Source: Troglohyphantes excavatus (taxonomy: Eukaryota > Arthropoda > Arachnida > Araneae > Linyphiidae). Taken from it: DNA of 64,000 nucleotides. The notes beneath the pieces are model-generated. The model had not been told where the DNA came from. It searched no databases and saw only the letters and a program-made list of their open reading frames with translations. Within the stretch, counting starts at the first letter, position 1, and each line of letters begins with the position of its first letter. The position numbers and the translations under genes are program-made. The stretch spans positions 34,006,511-34,070,510 of the forward strand of contig OZ010674.1 in NCBI GenBank assembly GCA_963932185.1, read 5' to 3'. Shown piece after piece: positions 1-13,469 of this stretch.

Positions 1-3000
1 ACGATGACGCCTTTTATCTGTGCCCTGTGATCAATTCTGGTGCCTTCAAGAGCTAATAGGGGACTACTGGTAGATAAGCATCTCCACGGAATATTTTATA
101 GTTAAACTTAGCAGTCATGCACCAATTGAAACTCGTTTGATTTGGCAACTTAACTGTAGATTTCTCGACAGATCAACGGAAACAATGTTAAGCGTAATGC
201 AGAAAGGTGGGGTGGAGTTCCAGGCTCTTGATACATTGAAATAAGTTAAACCTAATAATATTCAGACCCCATGTAAAGAGTGGGTCACAGAGGCCAAATA
301 TCCAGGGCATAAAATCTTAAGAGGCCTAAATTTGACTGATAAAGAACATCCAGGGCTGGCTTAAGAGAGGAAAGCAAGGGGTACATGGCACCCCGGCAAC
401 AAATTTATGAGGGGCGACAGATGGGCATCAGTTAAATGTCATTGCTCCAAAAAAAATTGATAATTATACTTATTTTTTACTCTTTTACAAAATAGAAAAT
501 TATAATTAGAAATATCAAAATCGACAACAGAACTTGCCGCCTTTTTCTATTTCCCTAAAAGTGTCTACCGTTCGCCTTACTCCATTTCAATGAGAATAAA
601 ATTGATGTATAGAAATCAGAAAAGCTGTATGAATCCAGTTCTTGTGTCCTTTAATTTGGACACATTTTTAATAAAAACCAATTTTTCTATCTTTCGAGAA
701 ATTTTTTCAACTATTTTTTAGAAAGCAACTAGTTACAACTAAGATATCTCACCCCTACATTGCTGTCAGTGCCGGATTTGTAAATTTTCTGCCTAGGGGA
801 AACACAATTTGTGCCATCCCTTAATTTTAAGAAAGTAGATTAAGGGCCAAAATATGACCATTTTTTGTTTTGATATATGGTATGTAATTGTATTGTAATT
901 AAACCTTTTTTTACGAGAAAAATATATAAAATCGTCCATTTCATTTGATATTATTTTTATCACGGAAATCAAAACACATTATCAGAGAAATCATCTCACA
1001 CTAAAAATATTTTTTTATAAACCCAAACAATTTTTTTTTTGAATTTTAGTTTTGTTATTTGTTTACATATCAATACGCCAATGCTGGTTGTCCGAATTTG
1101 TTTTATTCCTTCATTTGAGGGGTGGGAATCGAGATGGGTTATTTTCTGGAATTGATAAGGAAATGCATGTATGGTTGAACCTCGTTGTCTTTAAGCGAGT
1201 GCATTTTACGTGTAAAATTTTCATGTTAAATGCGGATCATTTTTTGAAATTGCGTATAAAGATATTTAAGTTTTAAAGTTAATGAATGCACTTGATTTCC
1301 ATATTACCAAGCCAATAGTAGAGATAAATAAGTTGTACAAGTTCATTATAAAATGCTTTTCATTCCTCTTTCCCCTCGTGCAGTGACTGCTCGTAAGTAT
1401 GATATATAATGGGACCCTACTTACAAGAAAATGCAAGCATAACGGTGTACTTCAATGGTTAATAAACAAAAACTATAGAAAAAAAACTATTTGTAATTAT
1501 GATAACATAAATCAAACTGATAATTAATTCCGATAGATTAAAAGAGCAAGAGTGAGCCAAAAATGTAATTGACAATAATAGATATGCACAATATGTAAAT
1601 TATCAGTTATAGAGAGAAAACAAACATATTTAAAGCTTATTCATCCCAAAAGAAATAATTCAATCACTCAACACTCCCTCTCCCTCCCTTCCCCCATATA
1701 AATGTTTGAGTTTTCTCATTTGCTTCTTGTGTGCCTCGTTATACATATGTTTATCTCAACATTCTGTTTAGTCAATTCGATTTCACATAAGGTTTTGATA
1801 ATAAATTATTATTAAATCCTTAGGCGCATAAAAAAAAACGGATAAATATCAACTGTAAGGCCATAAAACACCTCAAACAAAACACCTCCCAGAGAATGTA
1901 ATTAGTATATCCAATAGATAATGTGCAAATTGTGCTTCAAAGCTGGAGACCTTCATTGAAGGGTTTGCATTGTTCTCCCTCCGAATGATGTACCAACCCC
2001 ATTGTACTGACCACTAGCTGAAGTCCACCTGCCAGTCTATGCCTAATCGCTAGAGGAAACACTTACACCAAGGTCAGAACTGTCATTCATACCGGCTAGG
2101 GCCACTTTTTCCAACTAGGTTTTGTCTCGCCTTGTGAAGAGGGATACAACTTTTTTAATGAAGGGCTTGGGTGAACTGAAGCGAGAAATTTTAACGAGGT
2201 TCCGATGTATAGGCAGTCGGAACTAATGATTAGAATGGCCATTGAAGTGTCTGCGTTTTTACTAGCTGGATGGTATTTCTTAATTTGAAGAATGTGTGAT
2301 TGGTCATGAGACAATGTGTCGAGATGTGTTTCTTAAGTATTTTGATTGTTTCTCATTGTAATGTATTCTAGAAATACATAGTTGGGGAAAAAGAACTACA
2401 TAAAAAATATTTTAAGGGGGTAGATGTACGCAATTTCTTTTTAATTGTATTTTTAAAATTTACATATTTTCTAAAACATTACGCTCTTTTACATACCGTC
2501 ATTATGCTAGATAAATTTGAAGTATGTTAAATAATTTTTATCTTTGCACATTTGCATTTTTATCTTATACACTAAATATCCGAAAGTTTTCCCTCCAAGT
2601 CCAAATTTTCTCAAAACTTGCTTTTGGTCTTTATGTCTATTTTATTTAAAAACTACTCGTTAAATTACCTTAAAACTTTGAAAACTTAAAAATTACATGT
2701 GTTACGTAAATTAATCCATGGGTTTTTACATAAAACAGTTTAAAGCATTTTTAGAGTATAAAAACTGTTTCAATTTTTATGTTTTTGAAAAAAAAGTATA
2801 TGAACTTTAATATTTTTTTTAAATAACCTAGCATTTAAACCCTAAATGCAGGTTCAGCCTAGGAGCCTAATAACTCTAAATCCGGCTCACACCTCTTTCA
2901 TCACCAAATATGGCTCACATAATCACTTTCAAAAACCATTAGAGCAATCGACAGAATACCAGTGCGCATTTAAATAATGAATGGAACCCATACCCAATTG

Positions 3001-5490
3001 TGCAAGTTGCTTTTAGTCTGTTTGCCTTGTCATTGAAAAGTGAAGAAGATGTTGAATATTTAGTGTTCGACAGCAGCAGGTTTATTTACAAATTCCGCGA
3101 AAGCAAAACACATATGTCTGAGTGCTAACTATATCGCCTAACTTTTATGGAAATGAGTCGAATTTTTTTAGACGGAGGAGGTAAGACAGCCTTGAAGGTG
3201 CGTCTGTCTTGGGCAATCGAGGTCGAAATTAAATAACAACTCGTATAACTCATTTTCGCATGGACTTATAGAGATCGACCTTGGGTTGTAAAGCTGTTCA
3301 GGGAAGCACTTGTGGCGATACTAGAATATTGGGGAGGTGGGGGGGGGTACTATACTACTCCCCCGCAGTATAGAAGAACATTACTACCAAAGTTGGAAAA
3401 GGCATATAAATCATTTGATACCCTTTTTAATTTTTTTTTTAATTTAACAACAGTAAGTAAAAAAATAAAATTATCAATAATTTCTGAGATTAAAAAGTCT
3501 CGTACACACAAAAAAAAACTAATACCAAAGTTTTAACACCGTGGATTTTAAGGATTTTCTAGCAATTCACATATTAAATTCACAAAAATTGTTCATATAT
3601 ATATATATAATTGTAATGTACAAAAGACCACCAGGAAAGATAAGAAACAATATTCACATTTGAACTTGCGGAAATTATGCAATTTTCTTAATAAAACTAT
3701 AAAAATTTATAATAGCTAAACTTCACCAACCGTGACCAAAATAAGCTGATTGCACAATTCTTCCTTTGTTCTATTTCCGCATATATTATGTCGGTAATAA
3801 GATTATTATAGTTATAAAATAAACCTTCCTTACATCCAAACTAGACAAAGCGTATAGTTCGAGAAACTTAACGTAAAATAACAGCATGTAATAAAAAATA
3901 AAACAAATTAATAATATGGCATCAGAATTCATTATCAAAAATTGTAATGACTGGATAAAACTTTTTTTGTTTTTTGCTTTTATTTAAAATACTTCATTCT
4001 CAATGTAATCGAAATTAAAAATATAAAGATAGTAACTTTAATTCCATTTTTTTTAAACTTGGAAATTAATTTTTTTGTAAACAAATTCGTATTCAATTAT
4101 ATTTTCCTATAAATTTAGAATATAAAAGAAGTTTTTAAGACAGATAAAGTAAATAGAGTGAAGATTACATTTTCTTTTAATATTGTTTAATTTATCAAAA
4201 TTTATTTCTATTAAAAAAATGTTGTTTTTAACATGTAACGAGAAATAATAATATTTTCAATTTATGCACAGTAAAAAATTAGTAATTCTTGAAAAGCAAT
4301 TACAATAAATAACTTTTAATACAAGTTTTGAAAACAAAGCTAAATTTGTTCTTTGTTTACTTTTAATTTGTTTTAGGTGTTCTAGTTGCTAAGTCAATTA
4401 TTTTTGTAGATTTTTCATTAACTGTTTTTGTGAGAATCATCCTATTCGCGTATAAACACGAAATAAAATAACAGTTCAGACAAAAGTTTAATTGCTCATA
4501 CATTTTGCCATTTCTGAACACAGGAATTTTAATGTATTCTCTCTAAATAGAACTACCTATAATAAACGAATGATGCATTTATCTATTTTTAGAACACCTA
4601 AGGCAACAAAACAGTCTTTCAAAAAAGAAGGTTATGTCCGATATCAAAGCGTGAAGGAGAAATGAAACATCAATCACCTATCGATTTTTTAATTAAATAA
4701 GTACATAAATTACTAAACATTGCGAATTTCGTATTGTATTGTTATGTCTTTGGACATGTTATTTGCAAACATGGAATTAAAGGCAATTGTGGAATTTTGT
4801 ATTATTTTTAGAAGCAATATCTTTATAAATTAAACATTTTCTTGTTCAGTTAGTATGATAAAAATATCTAATTCTATTTAGAGAGATTTTTGTGCTAATT
4901 TTGTAAAGAATTAACAAAAAAGTTATCAAATAGTTAGTAATTACTTCGATTTTTTTTTTAAATGTGATGGTCACGAACTTTATTAACAATATGTATTACT
5001 GTTAAAAAATATCTTTACAAATAAAAATGCAATTAGTCAATACTCCCTTATTTTAAGAAGAATTCAAATAAGCCACATGTTTACGTTCAATGTGGACTAG
5101 GCCAAATCCATATGAAATTTTTTAAATGTATTGTAATGTTTCAAATACAAATGTTTCTTAACTAATAGTTTCTTAAATTGTTCAAAACCAGCCATATTTC
5201 CAGCTTTTATTTAGTATTGTAATCTAATCTTATATATTGTTATCGAATGGAAATATCAAAACAAAGCGACTATTTCGGTAATTGTAACTTTGACGGATCT
5301 GGTCGCCATGGAATGCAGTCTCATCGATTTCTTTGAATATCGATACACGCTTATTACCACATTCCAATACCAAGAACAATATAGAAATCTACTGACATCA
5401 GTAGAATACATCACACCTGAATAAACTGATATTAAAAAATGTCTCTCCATTACTCTTTGATAAGAACCCTTTAGTAATATTTGCGCATCA
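1..5490. other. Gene-free AT-rich stretch
   Basis: I see no exon, RNA gene or complete mobile element in this stretch. The short open frames here are low-complexity and have neither recognisable domains nor a convincing pattern of splice sites. The part from about 1930 to 2320 is noticeably less AT-rich than its surroundings and is listed separately. Confidence 0.5.
1930..2330 (-). other. GC-raised unidentified segment, possible element fossil
   Basis: This segment is clearly less AT-rich than its flanks, and its minus strand has a 72-codon open frame (2096-2314) that stays nearly open leftward with one or two stops. I recognise no domain. It could be a decayed mobile-element or processed coding fragment, or an isolated exon of an unknown gene. 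No splice-site pair was convincing. Confidence 0.25.
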
Positions 5491-5493
5491 TCG

Positions 5494-5559
5494 TTGTTGA
5501 GTTAAAACGTTCTTATTCTTATATTTTTGTTGAGTTAAAACGTTCTTATTCTTATATTT
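5494..5559. repeat. Tandem duplication, 2 x 33 bp
   Basis: Two adjacent, essentially identical 33-base units each contain GTTGAGTTAAAACGTTC followed by TTATTCTTATATT. The near-perfect identity suggests a recent slippage or duplication event. Confidence 0.85.
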
Positions 5560-5917
5560 TGACGTGAAACGCCTTGGGTAATCAGGATTAAAACTCTATT
5601 TATTACGTTTTGGGGGTGATCTTTTCCTATATATCTTCCTGGCAAATGCCACAATTGTTGTAAATTTATTCTTGTTCGGAAAGAAATGAACCGCCGATGT
5701 GTGTAAAACATTAAAATGAAAGAGACGTGGATGGGTCCTGTTGCTGAGACATAACGAGTTATCTTCCTTCGGTTATTTATCTTATATTGTTTCTACACTA
5801 TTGAAATTGAATGTTCGTATTTGAAGAAACTTTCATTATTTTTGACGAAACAGACGCCTGCTATATGCTCCAATTAAATGTTTCGTCAGAAATTAGAACG
5901 ATTTCAAATAAACACAG

Positions 5918-5991
5918 ATGGGGGATCGACTCGAACTGCGGACCTCTCGCTCCAGAGTACAACGCTCTATCCAATCGGCCAAGAAGGCTCG
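5918..5991 (-). repeat. tRNA-like sequence (SINE head or tRNA pseudogene)
   Basis: Read on the minus strand this segment has a tRNA-like A-box region (TGGCCGATTGGATAGAG) and a B-box (AGTTCGAGTC) at the right spacing. The anticodon arm does not pair and the acceptor strands are not complementary, so it is not a working tRNA. It most resembles the tRNA-derived head of a SINE. Confidence 0.5.
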
Positions 5992-6635
5992 ATTGAATTC
6001 TCATAATATAAGTATTATATAAAAACCAAACAAGAAATTATGACCCCCGAAAAGAAATCTGAATAAATGACTTTCGTTAAAAATTTGAGGGTTCTTATTT
6101 CGTTAAAAGTCACGTGATTCGATGACAAAATGATTGTCAAATATGACGAAAATAGCCTTGTCGATCACAGAATTCTTAAAACTGAGAGTGTTATTTCTGA
6201 GAGTGTGTTAATCAATTATTTATATTCCTTTCGTTAACGAAAAATTATTATTTATAAAACAACTTTTAAAGTTAAACCCTCCTAGCCGAAGGGCATATTT
6301 TAACAAAGAGTTAGTGGGACAATTTCCCCACCAGTGCTAATAAAATCCCTACTACTCGAGGATTTGACACAAAAAATTTCTTATATTTCTGTCCTAAATA
6401 TTTTCTAGAGGGTAAATCATTAATATTTTTTTTTAATTAAGTTCATTTATTTAGTTTGAATTGACAAAATAATTGATTTTGGCACTAAAAGCACAAAGTT
6501 ATAGTTAACATTAAGGTTCAACTATCTTCTCATGGACCATAAAAAAACATTTGCCCCCAACAGTGAAAATTCCTTAAAATACGCACTGCCTAGCCGTGCT
6601 CCAACTCAGCCAAGCCTGATTTTTTTTTCATACCT

Positions 6636-7086
6636 TCGCGAACAATGGTTTGGTTTTGTTAATTAACGTCGCACTACAGCTGCACAGGGGGCTATTGACG
6701 ACGGTTCGGGGTCAATCTCGAAGGAAAGACCGGGAACACATACACATTCACACACACATTCATACATGCACCTCGTTATTTTAGAACCATGGTCAGATGA
6801 CGAGGAAACACCTGAACTGGCACCCAACGCCTTCAATAGACATCAGGACTTTGGACCCCGATCAGATTTATCGTACACCAGTCCCGTATACACGCCAGTA
6901 TAATTTGTTGGATATTCTGGACGACTTTCTAGTATTTTTGTAGCGAAGCTGGCAACCCTCCGATCGCAAGATCACTACTTTTTTACTTTTCTATGTCAAA
7001 TCCATCGCACGGATTCGAACCACCAATCCTCTGATTAGTAGCTGAACGCCTTACCAACTGAGCAACTGGGGCTCTCGCGAACAATG
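6636..7086 (-). mobile_element. Full-length tRNA-derived SINE with 12-bp target duplication
   Basis: The element occupies about 6648-7074 on the minus strand. It starts with a tRNA-like head (GCCCCAGTTGCTCAGTTGGT, then B-box GGTTCGAATCC). The body contains ACCATGGTCAGATGACGAGG, and the tail (plus strand GGTTTGGTTTTGTTAATTAA) carries short ACCAAA-type repeats. The same 12 bases, TCGCGAACAATG, flank it at 6636-6647 and 7075-7086, the duplication expected of LINE-driven insertion. Related copies or fragments lie at 47925-47977, 55094-55303 and 60607-60745, so it is a family. The anticodon stem and acceptor stem do not pair, which excludes a functional tRNA. Confidence 0.8.
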
Positions 7087-10000
7087 AGCACGTCTTCACA
7101 ACACACGCGCCAACCTAAGCGTCAAATCACGCCAACATGCAGAATGAATTGTTGGACAGAAACGGTGCAATAAATCACAATCATAAACGGCGGGAATTTG
7201 AAAAATCCCCCGTCCACTCAGTGGCCCACATACCAAGCAGAGCGCGGTGAAGCGTGAAAACGCACCAGTGAATATGGAATATTAACTCTCTCACAAACTC
7301 CCCTCCTCTCTCTTCGCAGTAGTAAAATATTTGTTTATCCTTTCTCACTTCCAGGTAAAAGCACGGGCAATAAATAATAAAAAATGAAGATTTCTTCGTC
7401 AATGGCTGATAGAGCTCGTAGCGTGACGTGTGATTGTGACGTCATTTTACGATACAAGAGGTGAACTGTTAGATTTCTCGTGCCTTGCCTTTGTGTTCAT
7501 TGAAATGCTTCGTGGTCCTTTTGGAGTGAATGAGTGCGACGCGAGATGAGGTATTTAACGGAAGAAAGAGAATCAGGAAGAAAAGGCACGAAGAAGATGG
7601 ATGTGTGCTTTTTTTATTATTTGAAGGCCTCTAAAACTGTTTAGAATCAGGGTGTCAAAGATTTAAATAAGTAGATTTTTTTAAAAGAAAATCATTGATT
7701 TAAATCAATTGATTATATATTTCCAAAAAAATTGCCTAAAAAAATCCTGTTGGAAATAAAAAATCTCACTAAAGGTGTCTTTCTCATTGTCACTTCAGTC
7801 TTTTTTCGTTATTCTGGTCTTGTCTGTGTCTCTAAAGTATATTTTTTATTTGCTCATTCTTATCGATTTCAAAGTCCCTAACAGTCCTTTTTTTTTCTTA
7901 TTACCCTACACCCCTTCGGAGATAATGAGAGTTTACCATTCTTTGTCTAAAAATCAGCTTCTTTCCATTTTTCTACCTATAGCTGAAATGAACATACCCA
8001 ATTCCTTATTATCCTATGTTACAGTCTGCTGAACATGAGTGTTATGACATTTGACTTCTGTTACTTAATTATTTTCTTTTCTTAAGGAATACATTTAAAT
8101 AATATAAAATAAAATCAGATTAAATCGAATACATATGATTTTTTCGATTTTTTTTTTTTTTAAGTCATGATTTTTTACACCCTGCTTAGAACTCATTCCC
8201 ATTATTATGAAAAGTTTAGAGATAAGTTTATAAAAATGGTAAATTGCTGTTTATGAAATTTATCGCGGAAAAGTTCGTAACTTAAGCTGTTAGCATGGGG
8301 AAATTGAAATATTATCGATAAAAAATTATTTCATCCACATCAAAAGTAAAGTTGTGATAACTCTCAGTAATTATTGATATTTTGTATAAAGGGATAATAT
8401 TGAAACTACGAATAATCTTACAAGAATTTGAATTCGTGCATTAGAAACATAAAAAAATCAGATATTTTACATATAAATCGAATTATTGTATTTGGATTTT
8501 TCACGTACATCTAAAACCAGACATAAAAAATAGAAAAAATCCAATTTAAAAAAAAAAAATGACTTTTTTTGAAAAAATTATGTACTGCATAAAGGATGAA
8601 AAACAAAAATCTCATAAAAAATTAATTAAAAATAATTTCTTAAATTTTTAAAGAATATTTTTTGTTAATAAGTGACGACAAGACATTGCAGCTTCAAACT
8701 TCATATTCCTAGTAAGAGAAAATAAAAAAATCTAGTAAGAAAAAAAAGATTCTGCAAACAATTAAAAAGCATTTACTACAAAATTACGGACAGACTAAAA
8801 AATTTATTTATACATTAAATATCAAATAAAAAACAAAATCAATGGAATTTTCAGGAAAAGTCTTCAACTTGTAGTTCAATTACAATCGAAACGATTAACT
8901 GTGTTTAAAAAAATCATAATTTAACTGTATCAATAATAAACAGAAAAAGGTGTGCAAAGAGTCACATACATGTGCACTCTTCAAAAAATTATTTTTATTT
9001 ACAGTATCTGAAAACAATAAATGAATAGGAAAACAGTACAAAATTATTCGATTGCACAGCAAGATGTTCTTTTTATATATATTTTTCAACTTCTAATTCC
9101 TTATTTCAAACTTAAATGCAATTTGAAGCCAATGCTATTTTAACAATTTGAACCATCTGATGCAACAGCCTAGATAAAATTGCTTAAGTGATAGTTTATC
9201 TTTGGAAAGCTACTACCTAACTGGGAAATACCGTATTCGCGGTTTGACAATAACTCGTGATGACACTCCCTTAAATAAGTTGGCTAGGTGCGCCATTGCT
9301 TTTTATACATCTCGAAAAACTACAAATATTACGAAATGTGTTTGCGAATTGTCTTTACGTAATCCATTGAGTCTAATAATGTGTTTGTTTTCAAATTCGT
9401 TTTCGTAACGTGCCAAGGTCCCGTACACAGCCATAGATGTTTCCGGTCTATACTGGCATTGGTTATCGTCTTTTTGTCATATTTCGGAATCTGAAATATG
9501 TGTGGTAAAAATCTAGAGATTACTCCGTAAATGATTTATTTTGTGAATGTAAAAAATGTGGAAAGGATCATGCATCCAATGTGAATAAAGAGTTTAAAAA
9601 TTTATTAAGGATTCATTGTTCTTTACAAAATAATTCTATAAATTAAAAAAAGTTATTCATTAAGATATCGCAAATGCATTTTCTATTTAAAATTAGGACA
9701 AATGAAAACCTTCAAAATAAAATTGATTTTTCCCTTTGTGTTCTTTTAAAGTGAATTAGTTCTGGAATATTTTTTTTTTTTTTTTTTGCATAATAGTCCT
9801 GTACTATACCATACACGCTCCATACACCAGTACTTTTGAACCCATGGCCCGACATAGGGTCTAAAGTTATCCGAGGAAATGTTGTAAAATCACCAAGAAA
9901 TTTTGCTTTTAAAAAATCATCACTACACTGTAAAAAAATTTGCTTAAAAATGAGTACATGTACGTACTCGTTTTTCTTTTAGTACAATTGCATCGTAAAT

Positions 10001-12090
10001 GAGCGATGACGAACTCAGATTTAAGTTATCGTACTTTCGCAAAATTGAGCAGTATGGTTTAATATAGCAAATCTCAACTTCTGTTTAAGTCATCTTAAAA
10101 AATCGACCTGGCAAAGTTAAAATATTTGTTCAGTAAATGGTTTTCTACATTATTTGAGGTCGATTGCTTAAATGGAAACTGAGTGATTACAACTCAATTA
10201 TCTTACTTTCCATTCTTTTCGGTATTAGTTTTTGATACTTATACAAGTCTTTATATTGTGTTTGCCTCAGTTTAATAACTGCAATGAATTTTCCCTTCAA
10301 AATTACTACACATTTATAATTTAACCCGCGTATTATTAATAAAATACAAAGGAATAAAATTTCCTTATAATGTTTAGTGCAAAGGTACATTGACAAAACA
10401 AAAAGACAGACATTTGCTTTTTAAGCCATGGAGCCTTAAACAACAAATCAGCAACAAAATGTTTAAACAATTTAAAAAATACCAAACTTTCTTCGGATTT
10501 GTCCGGTAGTTATGTAAGTCACGCTTGACGAACCGTTTTGAAAACAGTGCATGAAATCAAATTTACGTTCTAAGTACAAAAAAAAAGATGACCTAAAGAG
10601 AAAAATATAACTGCAGGATTAAAAAAAAGAACAAACCAAATTAAACAAGCGCTTTCATCCGTTATACTTTTACGCATAGCTGACTTTCGAAGAACTCTAA
10701 ACACGTAATATTGGCCACATCATGTGGTCTGCGGCTATTCAGAGTTATAAATTTTTCATTGTCAGGTTGATTCATGAGATTTGAGGACAAACATGGTCTT
10801 CACCCATCCGCTATGGCATGGAATGTGTCATTTCCTTCGCTTTTGTCATATTTATTTCCTGGATTGCGGAACTGTCCAGCTGTCTTTTATATCGCATAAG
10901 ACTTTCCATCTCTTATGAATAATCAGTATTTTTTTTCAGATGAGATATTTACTGGTTTTATAAAAATTTGATGCTCAATACCCCCTAACTTTCTATTCAA
11001 TGAAAGGAGTTCGGTTACGGAACAACAACCTTACATTTCAACTTCGTGAGGCTATTTATATTAATATTGGAATTATTTGTTTGGAATTAGAATTTTCGAT
11101 AGTTTCTTTTGCTTTGCTTTTAAAGCGGTATGCATAACGGATTCAGAGCAAATTCGAAAATGGTAGCTTAGCCAGCAAAAAAAGTCAGCATTATAATGAC
11201 ATCCAAATTGTGAAATTGAAGGTCTTATGCAAGAAAACTGCAGTTCTTTTTTAAATTAATTCAATTTAATTAAAGGTTTCTTGTTTCAAATTCGTTTTTA
11301 AAAAAAACTTCAGTTTTGTAGCGCTGAATTTAATTAAAAAAATGGAAATTTTTAAAAAAGTTTTATGCAAGAATATTTTAAATTTTTTTTTTTAAAAAAT
11401 GCAGTTTTTTATTTGAAGTGTCTTTATAAAATCTTTAAAAAATACCTTCAATTTCACAAATTTGATGAAGGTTTTATAATGACTTTCTTTGCTCTGTACC
11501 CGTAGAAATCAAATATTTTTCTAACTTTTGAACCCCAGAGGCATCAAATTCTACGTAAATTTACCGTAGAAATTATCCGTTCTTGAGATATTGTGGACAC
11601 AGACACGCACAGATTAATTTTAATGGTAACTTTTCGGTTTATCTGTGAATAGATAGAAGGTAGACAAACGTTTGCATGCAATCATATGTAAAAATTCTAC
11701 GATATCATTAACTAATTGCTGAAACTGATTAATTCCTACTTACAAATTAAAAATACTTTCGAACTATTTATATTTTAGTATAAATCAAGAAATTGTTTAA
11801 ACGATTGCAAAGTCCGTTCAGCACTTCTCTGGAGAAATGCGAATTACAGAGTTACATTAATTTGAAAAGAGGCATCCTTCATCCTCAGCTCTCCTCTGCA
11901 TCTGTCCTTGAAGAAAACTGATCTCTGATGCGGAAAGTCCTGCTCTGTTCCTGTTCATATGGTTACGTCTAGCTGGAACCCATTCGGCCACTCATCAATG
12001 AATACCAGAAACAATTCTGATAAACAAAACGCTCAGTTGCAAGACCTGTCACACACACACACAAAAAAAAACATTTTAAACAAAAAAAAA
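7087..12090. other. Gene-free AT-rich stretch
   Basis: There is no supportable gene here. Open frames are short, Phe/Leu/Asn/Lys-rich and consistent with chance in AT-rich DNA. Poly-A/T runs are frequent. Confidence 0.5.
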
Positions 12091-12096
12091 TTCCAA

Positions 12097-12385
12097 CTTT
12101 ATGATTCGAAATTCCCAACTCAACATCGCTAAAAATTCCCAGTTCCAACTTATCAGCATTTTTCATCTTTTTTATAGATTACGCAGTAGTCTTAAACAGT
12201 TCTCTCACAAAGTCGCAAGTATCGAACAATGCATTGGAATATGTTGCTCGAATGTCCACTGCATTGTACGTTCTGTGGTCATATTTACGTTTAATCTTAC
12301 AAGTTGGGAAAAGTTGAACAATTTCTACTAATCTTCCCTCGGAAATTTCGGGGTTTTCGTTTAAATTTGCTAACATTATTATTAT
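12097..12385. repeat. Dispersed repeat, copy 1 (relative near 55.3 kb)
   Basis: From CGAAATTCCCAACTCAAC through CCCAGTTCCAACTTAT to TTTGCTAACATTATT, the order of short blocks is shared with 55315-55550, with substitutions and small indels throughout. Two opposite-strand open frames overlap here but neither encodes a recognisable domain. It is probably part of an uncharacterised interspersed element. Confidence 0.55.
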
Positions 12386-13224
12386 TCGGGCATAAGTTTT
12401 TCCAAATCATGTATTTTTATGATATAACTTGAAATTCTAAACTTGTAGGGTTTCCACATTATTTCAGTCAAACTATGTGGCATTCAGATACGAAGGGAGA
12501 GCTCAACAAACGGTGTTTTCGAGAAAAAGCCCCAATATTGAGTTCACCCTTTGTATGCGCAACGCCTCGTATTTAAAATCTTCATATTCCAACTATTCTC
12601 ATCTAATTAGCATCAATCAAGAATTTCAAAAATCTTCAATTATAACAATCCAATATTCTTTCTGCAAATTAAAATATGACGAATTTCAACGTAGTTTCCG
12701 GCCAGGAAAAATAAAAAGCTCCTTGTTACTATTCATAAATATCAATTTCAGTTGATATCAGGGACCAATGTACAGACTCAAGAAACAATACATATTTTCA
12801 TAGCGGAAGCTTTTGCATATTCCTGACCACTAATGCCCATAATCAAGGAGATCATCTCAAGAGGAATACAGGAACCTGTACATTGCAAAACAACTAGAGC
12901 TAGACCGAGACATTAAAAAACCCGTGACAACGATATAAAAAAATGGCATTGTTCTCGTGACCACGATGAACTTATTCCATAGGAAAAATAGACTGAGCCT
13001 TCTAGAAAGTCTAACTTTTGAACAATATGTGTACTACTTATATATGAAAGGAATTATTTTTCCGAGATTTACCAAATATCTTGTGTTTAGTAAACCTAGT
13101 TTTTGAATATCTTGGTAGGTTTTCGCGCACTGGTTGCTTGGGTTTTCATAAATTGCTTGTATTAATTATTTTAGGAACATATAAAAAATGCAGGAATATC
13201 AAAGATGAAGTGCCCGAGATGATT

Positions 13225-13461
13225 CAGAATGATCACAAATTATTGGGCGATGGTTATTGTTTGGCTGTATATCACACTTAGCTGTATTAGCATAATAAAA
13301 CAGTATTTTTGCCTAACTACTTCGAATATATTTTAAACAAGTCGCTTAGCTTCAGTAGAAACAAACAAAGTAGTTGAAGCATAGCGAAAACAAAATGGTT
13401 GTATTTTGTGTAGTAAAACAGCCAAACAATGACCATCGCCCAACAATTTGTGACCACCCTG
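13225..13461. mobile_element. Short palindromic MITE
   Basis: The two ends are inverted copies over roughly 45 bases: the left arm contains TCACAAATTATTGGGCGATG and the complement of the right arm contains TCACAAATTGTTGGGCGATG. The right end reads CCACCCTG followed by TATA, like the CAGGGTGG termini of many non-autonomous DNA transposons. There is no transposase. The left terminus is diverged and I could not fix a target duplication. Confidence 0.65.
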
Positions 13462-13469
13462 TATATTAA

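Noticed and set aside
7002..7072. tRNA gene on the minus strand
   Set aside because: A- and B-boxes are present but anticodon and acceptor stems do not pair, and a 12-bp duplication shows it is a SINE head.
9793..9900. Another SINE copy (ACACCAGTAC ... ACCCATGGCCCGACA)
   Set aside because: Some word similarity to the SINE body, but too short and diverged to call by eye.
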